From assembly GCF_000725485.1 (NCBI RefSeq), contig NZ_JOAG01000003.1, positions 310,001 through 374,000 of the forward strand: 64,000 nt of DNA, in the 5' to 3' direction. Shown here in pieces: positions 54,429-63,277 of the stretch (positions within the stretch are counted from its first letter, which is position 1; the number at the start of each line of letters is the position of its first letter). Position numbers and translations under genes: made by a program. The notes under the pieces are model-generated. The model saw nothing but the letters and a program-made list of their open reading frames with translations. It was not told where the DNA came from and ran no database searches. Source of the stretch: Nonomuraea candida (lineage in GTDB: Bacteria > Actinomycetota > Actinomycetes > Streptosporangiales > Streptosporangiaceae).

Positions 54429-54680
54429 TCAGGCCGAGGTGCCGGCCATCACGCGGTCGACGATGCCCTTGGTGCCCTCCTCGCGGGCGCAGTGGGCGCA
54501 GCAGTACCAGTGCTCGCCCGACTGCACGCCGTGTCCGATGACCTTGGTCCCGCAGTGCTCGCAGATCGGCGCCATCGCCTCGATCGCGCACTGGAAGCAG
54601 TCGAAGGTGTGCACCGCTCCCTGCGCGTGCACCTCGAACGCCATGTCGTAGTCGTTGCCGCAGGTCTCGCAGACAGCCAT
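54429..54680 (-). CDS. Small Cys-rich zinc-ribbon protein
   Basis: An 83-residue cytoplasmic protein with several metal-binding motifs: CETCGNDYDMAFEVH, FDCFQCAIEAMAP, CEHCGTKVIGHG and CCAHCAREEG. It contains ten cysteines, four CxxC pairs and several histidines. Similar actinobacterial proteins are sometimes annotated as prokaryotic metallothionein-like. ATG 54680 has AAAGGGG 7-8 nt upstream. It probably binds zinc or another thiophilic metal. No metal transporter is adjacent; the neighbour is an MFS gene with 94 bp between. Confidence 0.85.
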   Translation of the reverse strand: MAVCETCGNDYDMAFEVHAQGAVHTFDCFQCAIEAMAPICEHCGTKVIGHGVQSGEHWYCCAHCAREEGTKGIVDRVMAGTSA

Positions 54681-54774
54681 GGTGATCCCCTTTGCAGTCG
54701 ATCCGCCGGGGGGATACCCGGTTCCGTGGTCCCCTTTCCCCAAACGACCGCCATATTCCGGCCGCACCCTCCCG

Positions 54775-55893
54775 TCACCCTCGTGCCACGGCGAACCGGG
54801 CCAGCAGCGGCAGGCCGAGGAGCCCGAGCGCGGCCAGCGCGACGGGCAGCCCGAACAGGTCGCTCAGCCCGGCCACGAGCAGCGGGCTCACCACGAACCC
54901 CGTGTAGGAGATGGTGGACACGCCCCACACCGTCGTCCCGCTGGAGTCGTCGGCCGCCGCGCGGCTGAGCAGGGCCGGCACCAGCGGGCCGAGCGCCAGC
55001 CCGGCCAGGGCGAACCCGGCCAGCGAGACCGGCACCTGCGCGGCGGGCGGGGCCAGCACCTCCGCGCCCAGCCCCGCCAGCGCGCTGCCGGCCCCGCCGC
55101 CCGCCCCGGCCACCAGGTACAACGTCCTGAGTGAGGTCCTGGGCAGCGCCTGCACGACCAGCCGCCCGGCCGTCAGCGCCGCCATGTAGACCGCGGGCGC
55201 GGCGCCGGCGACCAGCGGGGTGGCGCCCCGGTGCTCCTCCAGCAGCAGGACCGACCACTGCTCGACCGAGTTCTCGATGACCAGGGCGCAGCCGGCCAGC
55301 AGGCCCAGCAGGATCACGCCGCCCCACGGCCGTCGCCGCTCGCCCCCCGGCTCCTCGCCGGGCCGTCCCCGGCCCAGGGGCAGGGCCAGCAGGGTCAGCG
55401 ACGTGGCCGCCGTGACGGCGGCGATGACGAGGAGCACCGGAGCGACGCCGAGACCGTACGAGCGGGCCAGGCCGGTCAGCGGGGCCGCGACGATGACCGC
55501 GACGGGAAAGGCGGCGTGCACCGGCTGGAAGAGGCGGCGGCCGGTCTCGCGCTCGGCGCGCCCGGTGGCCAGGTTCAGCGTGATCTCCAGCGCGCCGCTG
55601 CCGGCGCCGACCAGCAGCAGCGCCAGCGCGAGCTGCCAGGCGGTGCCGGCCGCCCCGATCGCGGCCACGCTGAGCGCGAACAGGGCCATGGCCGCCATCA
55701 GCGCGGGCCGCTCCCGTCCCCTGGCCAGCCGCCCGGCCAGCGCCATCGCGGGCAGCGCGCCCACCGGGACGGCGCTCAGCGCCAGCCCCAGCGCCCCGGC
55801 CGAGAGGGCCAGCTCCGCCTTGACGGCGGGCAGCAGGGCCGACCACGAGCCCCAGAAGACAGCCCAGGCGGCGCAGACCGCGATCAGCGGCAT
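54775..55893 (-). CDS. MFS transporter (YbjJ-like, 12 helices)
   Basis: A 372-residue transporter, short for MFS and highly hydrophobic. MPLIAVCAAWAVFWGSWSAL forms helix 1 and GRLARGRERPALMAAMALF is a motif A-like loop. The remainder is Ala/Leu-rich with no signal peptide. No substrate can be inferred. ATG 55893 has AAGGAG 9 nt upstream. It is divergent from the secreted SapA-like gene with a 78-bp spacer. Confidence 0.88.
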   Translation of the reverse strand: MPLIAVCAAWAVFWGSWSALLPAVKAELALSAGALGLALSAVPVGALPAMALAGRLARGRERPALMAAMALFALSVAAIGAAGTAWQLALALLLVGAGSGALEITLNLATGRAERETGRRLFQPVHAAFPVAVIVAAPLTGLARSYGLGVAPVLLVIAAVTAATSLTLLALPLGRGRPGEEPGGERRRPWGGVILLGLLAGCALVIENSVEQWSVLLLEEHRGATPLVAGAAPAVYMAALTAGRLVVQALPRTSLRTLYLVAGAGGGAGSALAGLGAEVLAPPAAQVPVSLAGFALAGLALGPLVPALLSRAAADDSSGTTVWGVSTISYTGFVVSPLLVAGLSDLFGLPVALAALGLLGLPLLARFAVARG

Positions 55894-55971
55894 TTACCAG
55901 CACTCCTTGAGTTTTCGGTCAGATTCCAGTAAAGATCAGCTTTGCTCTTGATCCCCCTCGGAAGGAAGCTC

Positions 55972-56421
55972 GTGCTCACCCGTACGGTCATCGCGGCCGC
56001 CTTGGTCGCCGCCGGAATCGCCGCCACCCCGTCCGCCGCGTACGCCGCCTCGGCCGCGTACACCCCCGAGCGCGTCTGCGGGAAGGGCTTCCACCGGGTC
56101 AAGGACGGTCACCGTGCGATGACCACGCGCGACGGGGCGGTGTTCGGGCACGTCTACCTGATGTACAGCAAGCGCAGCGGCAAGAACTGCGTGGCCGCGA
56201 TCAAGACAGCCTACGCGGGCGCCCGCACGACCACCGGCGCCTACCTCCAGGTGCGTGGCGGCGGCCGGAGCGAGGACGTGCAGAAATACCGCTACTACGC
56301 TGAGACCGGGCACATCCGGGGCGCGTGGAAGTGCGTCAGGTACGAAGGCTGGACCCGCGACCCCGACAACCGCGTCACGGCGTGGGGCGGCCGCAAGACC
56401 TGGGGCAACTGCGCCGGCTGA
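55972..56421 (+). CDS. Secreted SapA-like protein
   Basis: A 149-residue protein exported by Sec: VLTRTVIAAALVAAGIAATP is the signal core and cleavage is likely after AAYA or ASA. The mature domain has four cysteines: VCGKGFHRVKD, GKNCVAAIK, WKCVRYEG and GNCAG. Together with GHVYLMYSKRSGKN this resembles Streptomyces spore-associated protein A. GTG 55972 with GGAAGGAAG upstream is preferred over the ATG at 55942. Length and cysteine count fit a small disulfide-stabilised extracellular protein. Confidence 0.82.
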   Translation: MLTRTVIAAALVAAGIAATPSAAYAASAAYTPERVCGKGFHRVKDGHRAMTTRDGAVFGHVYLMYSKRSGKNCVAAIKTAYAGARTTTGAYLQVRGGGRSEDVQKYRYYAETGHIRGAWKCVRYEGWTRDPDNRVTAWGGRKTWGNCAG

Positions 56422-56560
56422 TCGAGGGGTAGACGCCTGATCGGGGGTAGGGGTCCCGGTACGGCCGGATCGGCTCGGGTGAAACTTCTCGCCGGAGCTG
56501 TCACATCGAAGCGGGCTGTCCCGTCCTCTGGGTGCGTAAGACGAAACCACGGAGGTTCTC

Positions 56561-57004
56561 ATGACCCAGCGGATCAACATCGCCCAGCACGTCCCCGACG
56601 TCTACCGCCATTTCCTGGCCGTGGAGCAGCTGCTGCACGACAGCGAGCTGCCCACCGCGACCATCGAGCTGGTCAAGCTGCGTGCCAGCCAGATCAACGG
56701 CTGCGGTTTCTGCGTGGACATGCACAGCCGTGACATGAAGAAGGCCGGTGAGAGCGACGAGCGGCTGTGGTCGGTGGTGGCCTGGCGTGAGGCGACGGTC
56801 TACACGCCGGCCGAGCGGGCCGCGCTGGCCCTGACGGAGGAGGCCACCAGGCTGGCCGACCGGGAGGCCGTGCCGGACGCGGTGTGGCAGGAGGCGGCCG
56901 AGCACTACACGGACAAGCAGCTCGCGCTGCTCGTCGCGGCGATCGCGATGATCAACGCCTGGAACCGGATCGGTGTCACCACGAGGCTCACGCCGGGGAG
57001 GTGA
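56561..57004 (+). CDS. Carboxymuconolactone decarboxylase/AhpD-like protein
   Basis: A 147-residue all-helical protein. The redox motif CGFC lies in ASQINGCGFCVDMHSRD, the AhpD peroxidase pattern (CxxC plus His), rather than a decarboxylase site. The N-terminal RINIAQHVPDVYRHFLAVEQ helix and C-terminal LVAAIAMINAWNRIGVT fit the family. It may reduce alkyl hydroperoxides. The ATG at 56561 is preceded by GGAGG. A GC-rich duplication of its 3' end follows. Confidence 0.9.
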   Translation: MTQRINIAQHVPDVYRHFLAVEQLLHDSELPTATIELVKLRASQINGCGFCVDMHSRDMKKAGESDERLWSVVAWREATVYTPAERAALALTEEATRLADREAVPDAVWQEAAEHYTDKQLALLVAAIAMINAWNRIGVTTRLTPGR

Positions 57005-57044
57005 GTTTCCGGGGGTCGTGGAGGGCGACGCCGGGGAGGTGAGT
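56990..57044. repeat. Short direct repeat copying the AhpD-like gene 3' end
   Basis: ACGCCGGGGAGGTGAGT occurs at 56990-57006 and 57028-57044, 38 bp apart. The first copy contains the AhpD-like stop. The rest of the 378-bp gap to 57382 has no credible gene; an AT-richer patch at about 57190-57245 may hold a promoter. Confidence 0.7.
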
Positions 57045-57382
57045 CTTCGGCCCGTCGCCCGACTGACACCGGGCGCGCCCTGGGCGGTCGCGGGAGCACC
57101 GCCGGCCGGGCGTGGTTCCAGCCCGGCGCCGGGAGCGGCCGCGGGGGACGTGAGCCTGGCCGGCCGTGGCGCAGCGGCACCGGTCGTGAAGAGCGACTTT
57201 TACCCTGTGGAGAAATACATTGAGGGATCGGGCCCGGCCCGATTAGGTTGGCGCGCATGGCAGGCGGTGAACGCCCGCCATGCGGACGCCGAACGAGCGC
57301 GGCGCACGAATTCGCCGAAACTCGTGAGACGTCGCGAGTTGTCGAGCGAAGGAGAAGCAGACGCGCTCGGAAGGGGGTCGTC

Positions 57383-57478
57383 ATGAAACGCGTCAGAGTC
57401 ACCAAGCCGGTCAAGCGGCGCATCCAGCAGGTCGAGCTGGATCTGCGGTCGCCCTCCGGTCGCAGACTTCCCTATTGA
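57383..57478 (+). CDS. Tiny basic protein (31 aa)
   Basis: A 31-residue ORF beginning MKRVRVTKPVKRRIQQVELD and ending RRLPY. AAGGGGG lies 5-6 nt before the ATG at 57383. Net charge is strongly positive. Codon third positions are GC-rich but not extreme, so coding is likely but not certain. Its start resembles that of the next small ORF (MKR followed by Val/Leu). No family is known to me. Confidence 0.5.
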   Translation: MKRVRVTKPVKRRIQQVELDLRSPSGRRLPY

Positions 57479-57552
57479 CCTGCTCCTTACACCGAGCTTA
57501 CGGGGGCATCTGTAGATAACATAGGTAACAGGATTATCACGGGGGGCTCACG

Positions 57553-57723
57553 ATGAAGAGGCTTGTGGTGGTGCCGCCACATGTTGCCAGGCACAAGATC
57601 CGCGACATCCGTTCGGCCGATCGCCGCCACAAGCCCCCCGCCGACCCCAAGGTGATCGACCTGCGGGCCTACACGGGCAGGAACGTGATCCGCTTTCCCG
57701 GCGGGCCCACCCCGGCGGCCTGA
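57553..57723 (+). CDS. Small basic protein (56 aa)
   Basis: A 56-residue ORF beginning MKRLVVVPPHVARHKIRDIR and ending in GGPTPAA. GGGGGG precedes the ATG at 57553 by 6 nt. Codon third positions are strongly GC-rich, supporting real coding. Two His/Arg/Lys-rich segments precede a Pro-rich tail. An AT-rich promoter-like patch with an approximate dyad, GATAA...TTATC, lies at about 57513-57538. Function is unknown; it may form a pair with the 31-residue ORF. Confidence 0.6.
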   Translation: MKRLVVVPPHVARHKIRDIRSADRRHKPPADPKVIDLRAYTGRNVIRFPGGPTPAA

Positions 57724-57913
57724 GATCCGGGCCGCCCCCGAACCGGAGTTCCGGTGACCGGGCAGGGGTGGCCCCGGTGACCGGGCAAGGTGGGCTCGCG
57801 TAACGGCGGGTCCGCGGTGACGGGTCAGAGGCCGTTTCCTGGAGGGCCGTCAGCCGGAGTACGGCGGGTGGAAGGCCCCGGCTGTGCCGTAAGAGAAGGA
57901 GAAAGCGCAGCCC

Positions 57914-58534
57914 TCACCCATACAGGCGCTTGGCGTACGTCTCGCCGTAGTAGCTTTCGAGCTCTTCGAGGCTCTCTTCCACCTTCTGCACGTCCTTGAC
58001 CAGCTGCGCGTGCGACGGCAGGCCGTCCGGGCCCCAGTTGTCGGGCTTCCACAGCGACGAGCGCAGGAACGCCTTGGCGCAGTGGAAGAAGATCTGCTCG
58101 ATCTCCACGACGAGCGCCAGACGCGGGCGGTGCCCCTTGACGATCATCTCGTCGAAGAACGGCGCCTCGCGCACCAGCCGGGCCCGCCCGTTGATGCGCA
58201 GGGTCTCGTTCCGGGTGGGGATCAGAAAGATCAGCCCAACGTGCGGGTTCTTCAGGATGTTGAGGAACCCGTCCGCCCGCCGGTTCCCCGGGCGGTCCGG
58301 AATCGCGATCGTGGTGTCGTCGATGACGTGGACGAAGCCGGCCGGGTCGCCCTTCGGTGACACGTCACAGTTGCCGGCGTCGTCCGAAGTGGCGATGAGG
58401 CAGAACGGCGAGGCCGCCAGCCACTGACGGTCACGCTCGTGCAGCCGCACGCGATCCTTGCTCGCGGCCCTCGGCATGACCTCGCCGAGCAGCTCGCGCA
58501 GCTCGGTCTCCGACTCGATCTCGGCCCAGCTCAT
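57914..58534 (-). CDS. PPOX-type FMN-dependent flavoprotein (MSMEG_1061-like)
   Basis: A 206-residue split-barrel flavoprotein. The core is SPFCLIATSDDAGNCDVSPK, IAIPDRPGNRRADGFLNILK and HVGLIFLIPTRNETLRINGR, with a helical tail LVKDVQKVEESLEELESYYG. I recognise it as the MSMEG_1061 family, which uses FMN. The ATG at 58534 has AGGGAGAA about 6 nt upstream. It stands alone, 190 bp from the small ORFs. Substrate is unknown. Confidence 0.85.
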   Translation of the reverse strand: MSWAEIESETELRELLGEVMPRAASKDRVRLHERDRQWLAASPFCLIATSDDAGNCDVSPKGDPAGFVHVIDDTTIAIPDRPGNRRADGFLNILKNPHVGLIFLIPTRNETLRINGRARLVREAPFFDEMIVKGHRPRLALVVEIEQIFFHCAKAFLRSSLWKPDNWGPDGLPSHAQLVKDVQKVEESLEELESYYGETYAKRLYG

Positions 58535-58692
58535 GGTGCTTCTCCCTTCAGGGGTTACCTGGTGATTTTGTCAGGGAATCGAGCCGAGCGTCCGATGCGG
58601 CGTCCGAAGGACGAGACCGCCCTGGTCACCGGGGGCCACACAGGCCACCCCCGCGCGGCGCGCGGGTTCCGCCCTCGCCACCGGACGCGCGC

Positions 58693-58743
58693 GTGAGGTG
58701 CGACCCCGCATCACCAGGGTGAGGTGTGACGCCGCATCACCAG
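58693..58743. repeat. 26-bp direct repeat at the PrsW gene 3' end
   Basis: GTGAGGTG(C/T)GAC(C/G)CCGCATCACCAG occurs at 58693-58717 and 58719-58743. The second copy holds the PrsW-like stop (58737-58739). It is another short duplication at a gene end in this window. Confidence 0.7.
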
Positions 58744-59822
58744 CGGCGCGCCTCAGCCATGGCGCCGAGGTAGGCGTCGCGTTCCAGGGCGAACCGGTGC
58801 GGGTCCATCCCCTGCCGCTCGGCCCGCAGGTGCAGCAGGGTCAGCTCGGTCGCCGCCTGCTGATAGTCGCTCATGGCCTGCCCCAGCCCCGCCCCCCTGG
58901 CCCACTTGCGGGCGGCCTTGCGCGCGGGCAGCGTGGTGAGCATGCGCAGGTCGGCGTCGGAGACCAGCCCGGTGGGGGCGTAGGCGGACAGGTAGTAGCC
59001 CATCTTCGCCACCAGGTGGCGGCGCTCGGCGACGGTCACGGCGATGATCATCACCAGCGCCGCCATGATCACCAGATACGCGCTCCCCAGCCACGCCAGC
59101 GAGCCCGTGGTCGCGGCGCCGTTCCAGAGGCCGTGCAGGAAGACCGCGGCCAGGTAGCCGAGCGGGATCGCGGCGTACCTGGCGGCGGTGCGGCGGGTGA
59201 GCGCGTACGCGACGCCGAGGCCGATCATGGAGGTGTAGATCGGATGGCCGAGCGGGTCGATCAGCCCGCGGATCACGAAGAGCTGGACCACCGCCCCGGC
59301 GCCGTCCTCGCCGAACGCGAGCAGGTAGTAGCCGACGTTCTCCACAGCGGCGAAGCCGAGGCCGGCCATGGAGGCGTACACCACGCCGTCGGTGAGGCCG
59401 TCGATCTCGGTCCGGCGGCGCAGGAGCAGCAGCAGGGCCGAGCCCTTGAGCGCCTCCTCGACCACCGGCGCCAGGACGACGACACCGATGTTCTGGACGG
59501 CGGCGGTGCCGTATCCCGCCCTGGCGAACAGCTGCTGGCCGGCGACCGTCAGCGCGATGCCGGCCACGACGGCCAGGCCCGCGCCCCACGCGAAGGCGAA
59601 GGCGAGGTTGAGCTTCGGCTCGGGCTCGATCCTGTCGAGCGACAGGACGGCCGCGAGCAGCACCGGCAGAGGCGCCACGGCCAGCAGCGCCGACAGGCCG
59701 AACCCGACGGGGCCGCCCGCCCTCAGCATGACGGCCAGCACGATCAGGGCGACGATGCCGGAGACGACCAGTCCGATCAGCAGGGCCTTGCTGGGACGCT
59801 GGGCGAGCAACGGAGCAGTCAT
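58737..59822 (-). CDS. PrsW-family intramembrane metalloprotease
   Basis: A 361-residue protein with about eight membrane helices. The active-site motifs are APVVEEALKGSAL (EExxK), ENVGYYLL, HPIYTSMIGLG and AVFLHGLWNGA, with His residues as metal ligands. PrsW proteases cleave membrane-anchored anti-sigma factors (e.g. RsiW), so an anti-sigma substrate is expected; none is adjacent. ATG 59822 has GAGAGG 8 nt upstream. The C-terminal cytoplasmic tail is about 80 residues, with helices such as DYQQAATELTLLHLRAER. Confidence 0.88.
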   Translation of the reverse strand: MTAPLLAQRPSKALLIGLVVSGIVALIVLAVMLRAGGPVGFGLSALLAVAPLPVLLAAVLSLDRIEPEPKLNLAFAFAWGAGLAVVAGIALTVAGQQLFARAGYGTAAVQNIGVVVLAPVVEEALKGSALLLLLRRRTEIDGLTDGVVYASMAGLGFAAVENVGYYLLAFGEDGAGAVVQLFVIRGLIDPLGHPIYTSMIGLGVAYALTRRTAARYAAIPLGYLAAVFLHGLWNGAATTGSLAWLGSAYLVIMAALVMIIAVTVAERRHLVAKMGYYLSAYAPTGLVSDADLRMLTTLPARKAARKWARGAGLGQAMSDYQQAATELTLLHLRAERQGMDPHRFALERDAYLGAMAEARRW

Positions 59823-59880
59823 GGTGGTGCCTCTCTTCCCGTTGGCTTCGCCCACTATGCGCCCGGGCGACTACAAGCGC

Positions 59881-61092
59881 TTAACGGCCACTTGCCTCGC
59901 GGTAATACGGATCCGCCACGACGGACTCACCGTCCGTGTACGAATACACCTCCCGGCCGGAAATGAACACCCTCAGCGCCCGGCTCATGACGTCCAGCGG
60001 GTCTCCGGACCAGATCACGACGTCGCCGTCGAGCCCCGGCCGCAGCGCGCCGACCCGGTCGTCGAGGCCCATGATGCGGGCCGGGTTCACGGTGATGGAG
60101 CGCAGCGCCGCGTCCCGGTCCAGCCCTTCCTTGACCGCCAGCGTGGCCTGGTGCACCAGGAAGTGGATGGGCACGACGGGGTGGTCCGTGGTGATCGCCA
60201 GCTCGACGCCCGCCCTGGCCAGGATGCCGGGGTTGCGCAGCGAGCGCTGCCGCAGCTCGACCTTCGACCTGCTGGTGAACAGCGGGCCGATGATGACCGG
60301 CACGTTCCGTTCGGCGAGGGTGTCGGCCAGCAGGTGCCCCTCGGTGCCGTGGTTGATCACCAGGCGGTAGCCGAACTCGCCGGCCAGCCGGAGCGCGGTG
60401 GCGATGTCGTCGGCCCGGTGGGTGTGCTGGCACCAGGGCAGCTCTCCGTCCAGGACGCGGACGAGGATCTCCAGCGTGCCGTCACGGTCGAACGGCTTGC
60501 CCTCCTCCTCGGCGGCGGCCCTGCGCGCCTTGTAGTCCTGAGCCTTCATGAACGCGTCACGGATCACCGCGGCCACGCCCTGCCGGGTGGAGGGCAGCTT
60601 CTTCTGGTCGCCATAGACGCGCTTGGGGTTCTCGCCGAGCGCGCTCTTGACGCTCACCGGCTCCTTGAGCAGCATCTCGTCCACGGACCTGCCCCAGCAC
60701 TTGATCGCGACCGTCTGGCCGCCGATCGGGTTGCCGGAGCCCGGCTTGATCACCGCGGTCGTGACCCCGCCGGACAGCGCGTCGCCGAAGGCCAGGTCGG
60801 CCGGGTTGATGGCATCGAGCGCGCGCAGCCGCGCGCCGTTGGGGTCGGTCATCTCGTTGGTGTCCTGGCCGGCCCAGCCCTCGGCCTCCTCGTACACGCC
60901 GAGGTGGCCGTGGGCCTCCACGAACCCGGGCAGCACCCACCCGCCGGCGGCGTCCACGACGGTGGTCCCCTCGGGCACGGCCACGTCCCGGCCGACCGCG
61001 ACGATCTTCCCGTCCTGGATGAGGACGGTTCCGCCGTCGATGGGGTCGCCATCGACCGGCACGACATATCCGCTGGTAATCGCAATATTCAT
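59881..61092 (-). CDS. Amidohydrolase (metal-dependent)
   Basis: A 403-residue cytoplasmic amidohydrolase-fold enzyme. Metal and active-site marks are LPGFVEAHGHLGVYEEAEGW (HxH), LPWCQHTHRADD, LVINHGTEGHLL and AITTDHPVVP, with the C-terminal VGALRPGLDGDVVIWSGDPL beta-sandwich part. Related to imidazolonepropionase-like and dipeptidase-type hydrolases; the substrate is unknown. ATG 61092 is the start. It is convergent with nothing nearby and divergent from the SnoaL-like gene with a 35-bp spacer. Confidence 0.9.
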   Translation of the reverse strand: MNIAITSGYVVPVDGDPIDGGTVLIQDGKIVAVGRDVAVPEGTTVVDAAGGWVLPGFVEAHGHLGVYEEAEGWAGQDTNEMTDPNGARLRALDAINPADLAFGDALSGGVTTAVIKPGSGNPIGGQTVAIKCWGRSVDEMLLKEPVSVKSALGENPKRVYGDQKKLPSTRQGVAAVIRDAFMKAQDYKARRAAAEEEGKPFDRDGTLEILVRVLDGELPWCQHTHRADDIATALRLAGEFGYRLVINHGTEGHLLADTLAERNVPVIIGPLFTSRSKVELRQRSLRNPGILARAGVELAITTDHPVVPIHFLVHQATLAVKEGLDRDAALRSITVNPARIMGLDDRVGALRPGLDGDVVIWSGDPLDVMSRALRVFISGREVYSYTDGESVVADPYYREASGR

Positions 61093-61127
61093 GACTCGTA
61101 ACCTATCGAAGTGGGTAGGGGGCCCGG

Positions 61128-61526
61128 ATGCTCGCAGAACTGTACAGACGATGGCTGCTCGAACTCTGGAACGGCGACTTCGAGCTGGCGTACGAACTGG
61201 TCACCCCCGACTTCACCGGCCACTGGCCGGGCATGGACGTCTCGGGGCCCGACGGGCTGATCGAGGCGCTCCGGCAGGGGCACGAGCCGTTCGGGGACGT
61301 CAAGGTGACGCTGGACGTGGGGCCGATCGTGGACGGTGACCTGGTGTCGGCGAGGTGGACGTTCGGCGGGGCGTACCGGGGCGGGATTCCGGGCGCGACG
61401 GCGGCGGAGGGCACGCGGGTCGCGTTCAGCGGACACGACATCCTGCGGGCCCGGGACGGGAGGTTCGCCGAGTACTGGGTGATCTCGGACGTCCAGACGT
61501 TCGGCAAGGCCCTCGGTATAGGGTGA
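61128..61526 (+). CDS. SnoaL-like / NTF2-like protein
   Basis: A 132-residue alpha-beta barrel protein of the SnoaL/NTF2 superfamily: ELYRRWLLELWNGDFELAYE and ELVTPDFTGHWPGMDVSGPD at the N-terminus, LVSARWTFGGAYRG in the middle and HDILRARDGRFAEYWVISD near the C-terminus. Members include polyketide cyclases, isomerases and binding proteins; substrate unknown. ATG 61128 has GGGTAGGGGG upstream. It is followed 31 bp later by the F420-type gene, possibly cotranscribed. Confidence 0.85.
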   Translation: MLAELYRRWLLELWNGDFELAYELVTPDFTGHWPGMDVSGPDGLIEALRQGHEPFGDVKVTLDVGPIVDGDLVSARWTFGGAYRGGIPGATAAEGTRVAFSGHDILRARDGRFAEYWVISDVQTFGKALGIG

Positions 61527-61557
61527 TTTACGCCGAAATTTCGTACGAGGGTGGTGC

Positions 61558-62031
61558 ATGTCGGAGAATTACGGGCCTGACGCTGACCCCGGTCCCCAGT
61601 CGCTGAGCGATGAGGACCTGTCGGCCCTGCTGGCCGGGCAGCGCTTCGGCGCCCTGGCCACCCTCAAGGGCAACGGCCACCCGCACCTGTCCACCGTCAC
61701 CTACACCTGGGACCCCCGGCAGCGCGTGGTGCGCGTCTCGACCGTGGCCGACCGGCTCAAGGTGCGCCAGCTCCAGAAGGACCCGCGCTGCTCGCTGTAC
61801 GTGGCCGGCGACGACTTCCGCTCCTTCGCCGTGGCCGAAGGCGAGGCGGAGCTGTCGCCGGTGAGCACCGAGCCGGGGGACGAGGTGGGCAGGGAACTGC
61901 TGTCCATGCTGCCGGCGTCCATCGACCCGGCCGCCGAACAGGCCTTCCTGCGGCAGATGGTGACGGACCGGCGCCTGGTGATCAGGCTGAGGGTGTCACG
62001 CCTGTACGGAACCACCCTGCCCCTCGCCTGA
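61558..62031 (+). CDS. PPOX-class, probably F420-dependent, oxidoreductase
   Basis: A 157-residue split-barrel protein: SALLAGQRFGALATLKGNGH, LSTVTYTWDPRQRVVRVST, RLKVRQLQKDPRCSLYVAG and a Glu-rich middle. The pattern is that of PPOX-class F420-dependent oxidoreductases, which reduce or transfer hydride to small organic compounds. F420 versus FMN is inferred from family likeness. ATG 61558 has GAGGGTGG upstream. Confidence 0.83.
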   Translation: MSENYGPDADPGPQSLSDEDLSALLAGQRFGALATLKGNGHPHLSTVTYTWDPRQRVVRVSTVADRLKVRQLQKDPRCSLYVAGDDFRSFAVAEGEAELSPVSTEPGDEVGRELLSMLPASIDPAAEQAFLRQMVTDRRLVIRLRVSRLYGTTLPLA

Positions 62032-62092
62032 CTCGCCCGGCTTCGCCGTCGGTCATCGAACAGCGCGGGGTCACGCGGATAACGTGGCGGCC

Positions 62093-62503
62093 ATGGACAT
62101 CACCATTCACACGACGTCCCTCCCGCACGACGACCCGGACGCCGCCCTGGCCTTCTACCGCGACAAGCTCGGCTTCGAGGTGCGCAGCGACGTCGGGCAG
62201 GGCAAGATGCGCTGGATCGTGGTCGGCCCTCCCGGCCAGCCGGAAACGTCCATCCTCCTGGCGCCACCCGCCGCCGACCCCGGGATCACCGAGGATGAAC
62301 GCCGTACCATCACCGAGATGATGGCCAAGGGCACCTACGGCTGGATCCTGCTGGCCACCCGTGACCTCGACGACGCCTTCGAGCAGTTGCGCGCCCGCGA
62401 CGCCGAGGTCGTCCAGGAGCCGACCGAGCAGCCGTACGGTGTGCGTGACTGCGCCTTCCGCGACCCCGCCGGGAACCTGATCCGCATCCAGGAGGTCCCC
62501 TGA
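62093..62503 (+). CDS. VOC family protein
   Basis: A 136-residue glyoxalase-fold protein: MDITIHTTSLPHDDPDAALA at the N-terminus, FYRDKLGFEVRSDVGQGKMR, the ILLATRDLDDAFEQLRARDA helix and CAFRDPAGNLIRIQEVP at the C-terminus. A GTG at 62084 gives three more residues. The neighbouring AraC gene is the usual partner of such VOC genes in actinobacteria, suggesting local regulation. Ligand unknown. Confidence 0.87.
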   Translation: MDITIHTTSLPHDDPDAALAFYRDKLGFEVRSDVGQGKMRWIVVGPPGQPETSILLAPPAADPGITEDERRTITEMMAKGTYGWILLATRDLDDAFEQLRARDAEVVQEPTEQPYGVRDCAFRDPAGNLIRIQEVP

Positions 62504-62760
62504 ACCCCCGCCCCCGACCCGGAACCCGGCGGCGGCCGGCGCCATGACCATCCACCGCCCACCGCCGCCACCCGCCCGCATCCGGCACATACGCCATCGT
62601 CGCCAGGTGCCCTCAGGCGTACGCTGATGAGATCATCGCCTTGAGGCCGACGCCGGATCGCCTCCGCGGGCGCTCTCCGACCCCACCGGCGCACACACCC
62701 GCCGCCCGGCCCGCCTCGCCAGGTGCTCAGGCGCTCGCCGACCTCGATGAAGGAGTTCTC

Positions 62761-63240
62761 ATGTGTCACCCCGCATGGGGGCGCGCACTCACCGCCGCGC
62801 GGCGCCTGAACGATTTCACGCAACTGCGGCGCGTCCGTGACCGCATCGACCGGGAGTACGCGCGGCCCCTGGACCTCGAACCCCTCGCCCGCGACCTGAA
62901 CCTCTCGCCCGAGCAGCTCAGCCACAAGTTCCACCTCGCCTTCGGGCAGTCTCCGTACGACTACGTGATGACGCGGCGCGTCGACCGCGCGATGCTCCTG
63001 CTGCGCCGTGGCGACCTCAGCGTGCCCGAGGTCTGCGCAACGGTCGGCTGCACGTCACTGAACGCCTTCAGCACGCGCTTCACCGAACGGGCCGGCATCC
63101 CACCCACCGCCTACCAGCGCCGCACGGCGACGACGATGCCGACCGGCACGGCGCCGAGAAAGCCGATCAGGCGCCAAGAAGCCCCGGCGCCCGAGCCCCG
63201 ACCGGCACAGCGCTCAGAGCCCTCCGCGAAGTCGTCGTGA
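62761..63240 (+). CDS. AraC-family transcriptional regulator
   Basis: A 159-residue regulator consisting mainly of the AraC DNA-binding domain (about residues 20-125). Two helix-turn-helix motifs are visible: LEPLARDLNLSPEQLSHKF and VPEVCATVGCTSLNAFSTRF, followed by ERAGIPPTAYQRR. There is no large effector domain. The tail (about 125-159) is Pro/Ala/Arg-rich and disordered. The ATG at 62761 has AAGGAG 6-7 nt upstream, which favours it over the start at 62641. It probably regulates the adjacent VOC gene. DNA targets are unknown. Confidence 0.9.
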   Translation: MCHPAWGRALTAARRLNDFTQLRRVRDRIDREYARPLDLEPLARDLNLSPEQLSHKFHLAFGQSPYDYVMTRRVDRAMLLLRRGDLSVPEVCATVGCTSLNAFSTRFTERAGIPPTAYQRRTATTMPTGTAPRKPIRRQEAPAPEPRPAQRSEPSAKSS

Positions 63241-63277
63241 TTCCCCCGCCGCCCAGGGGCGTGACGGCGACCGCCCC

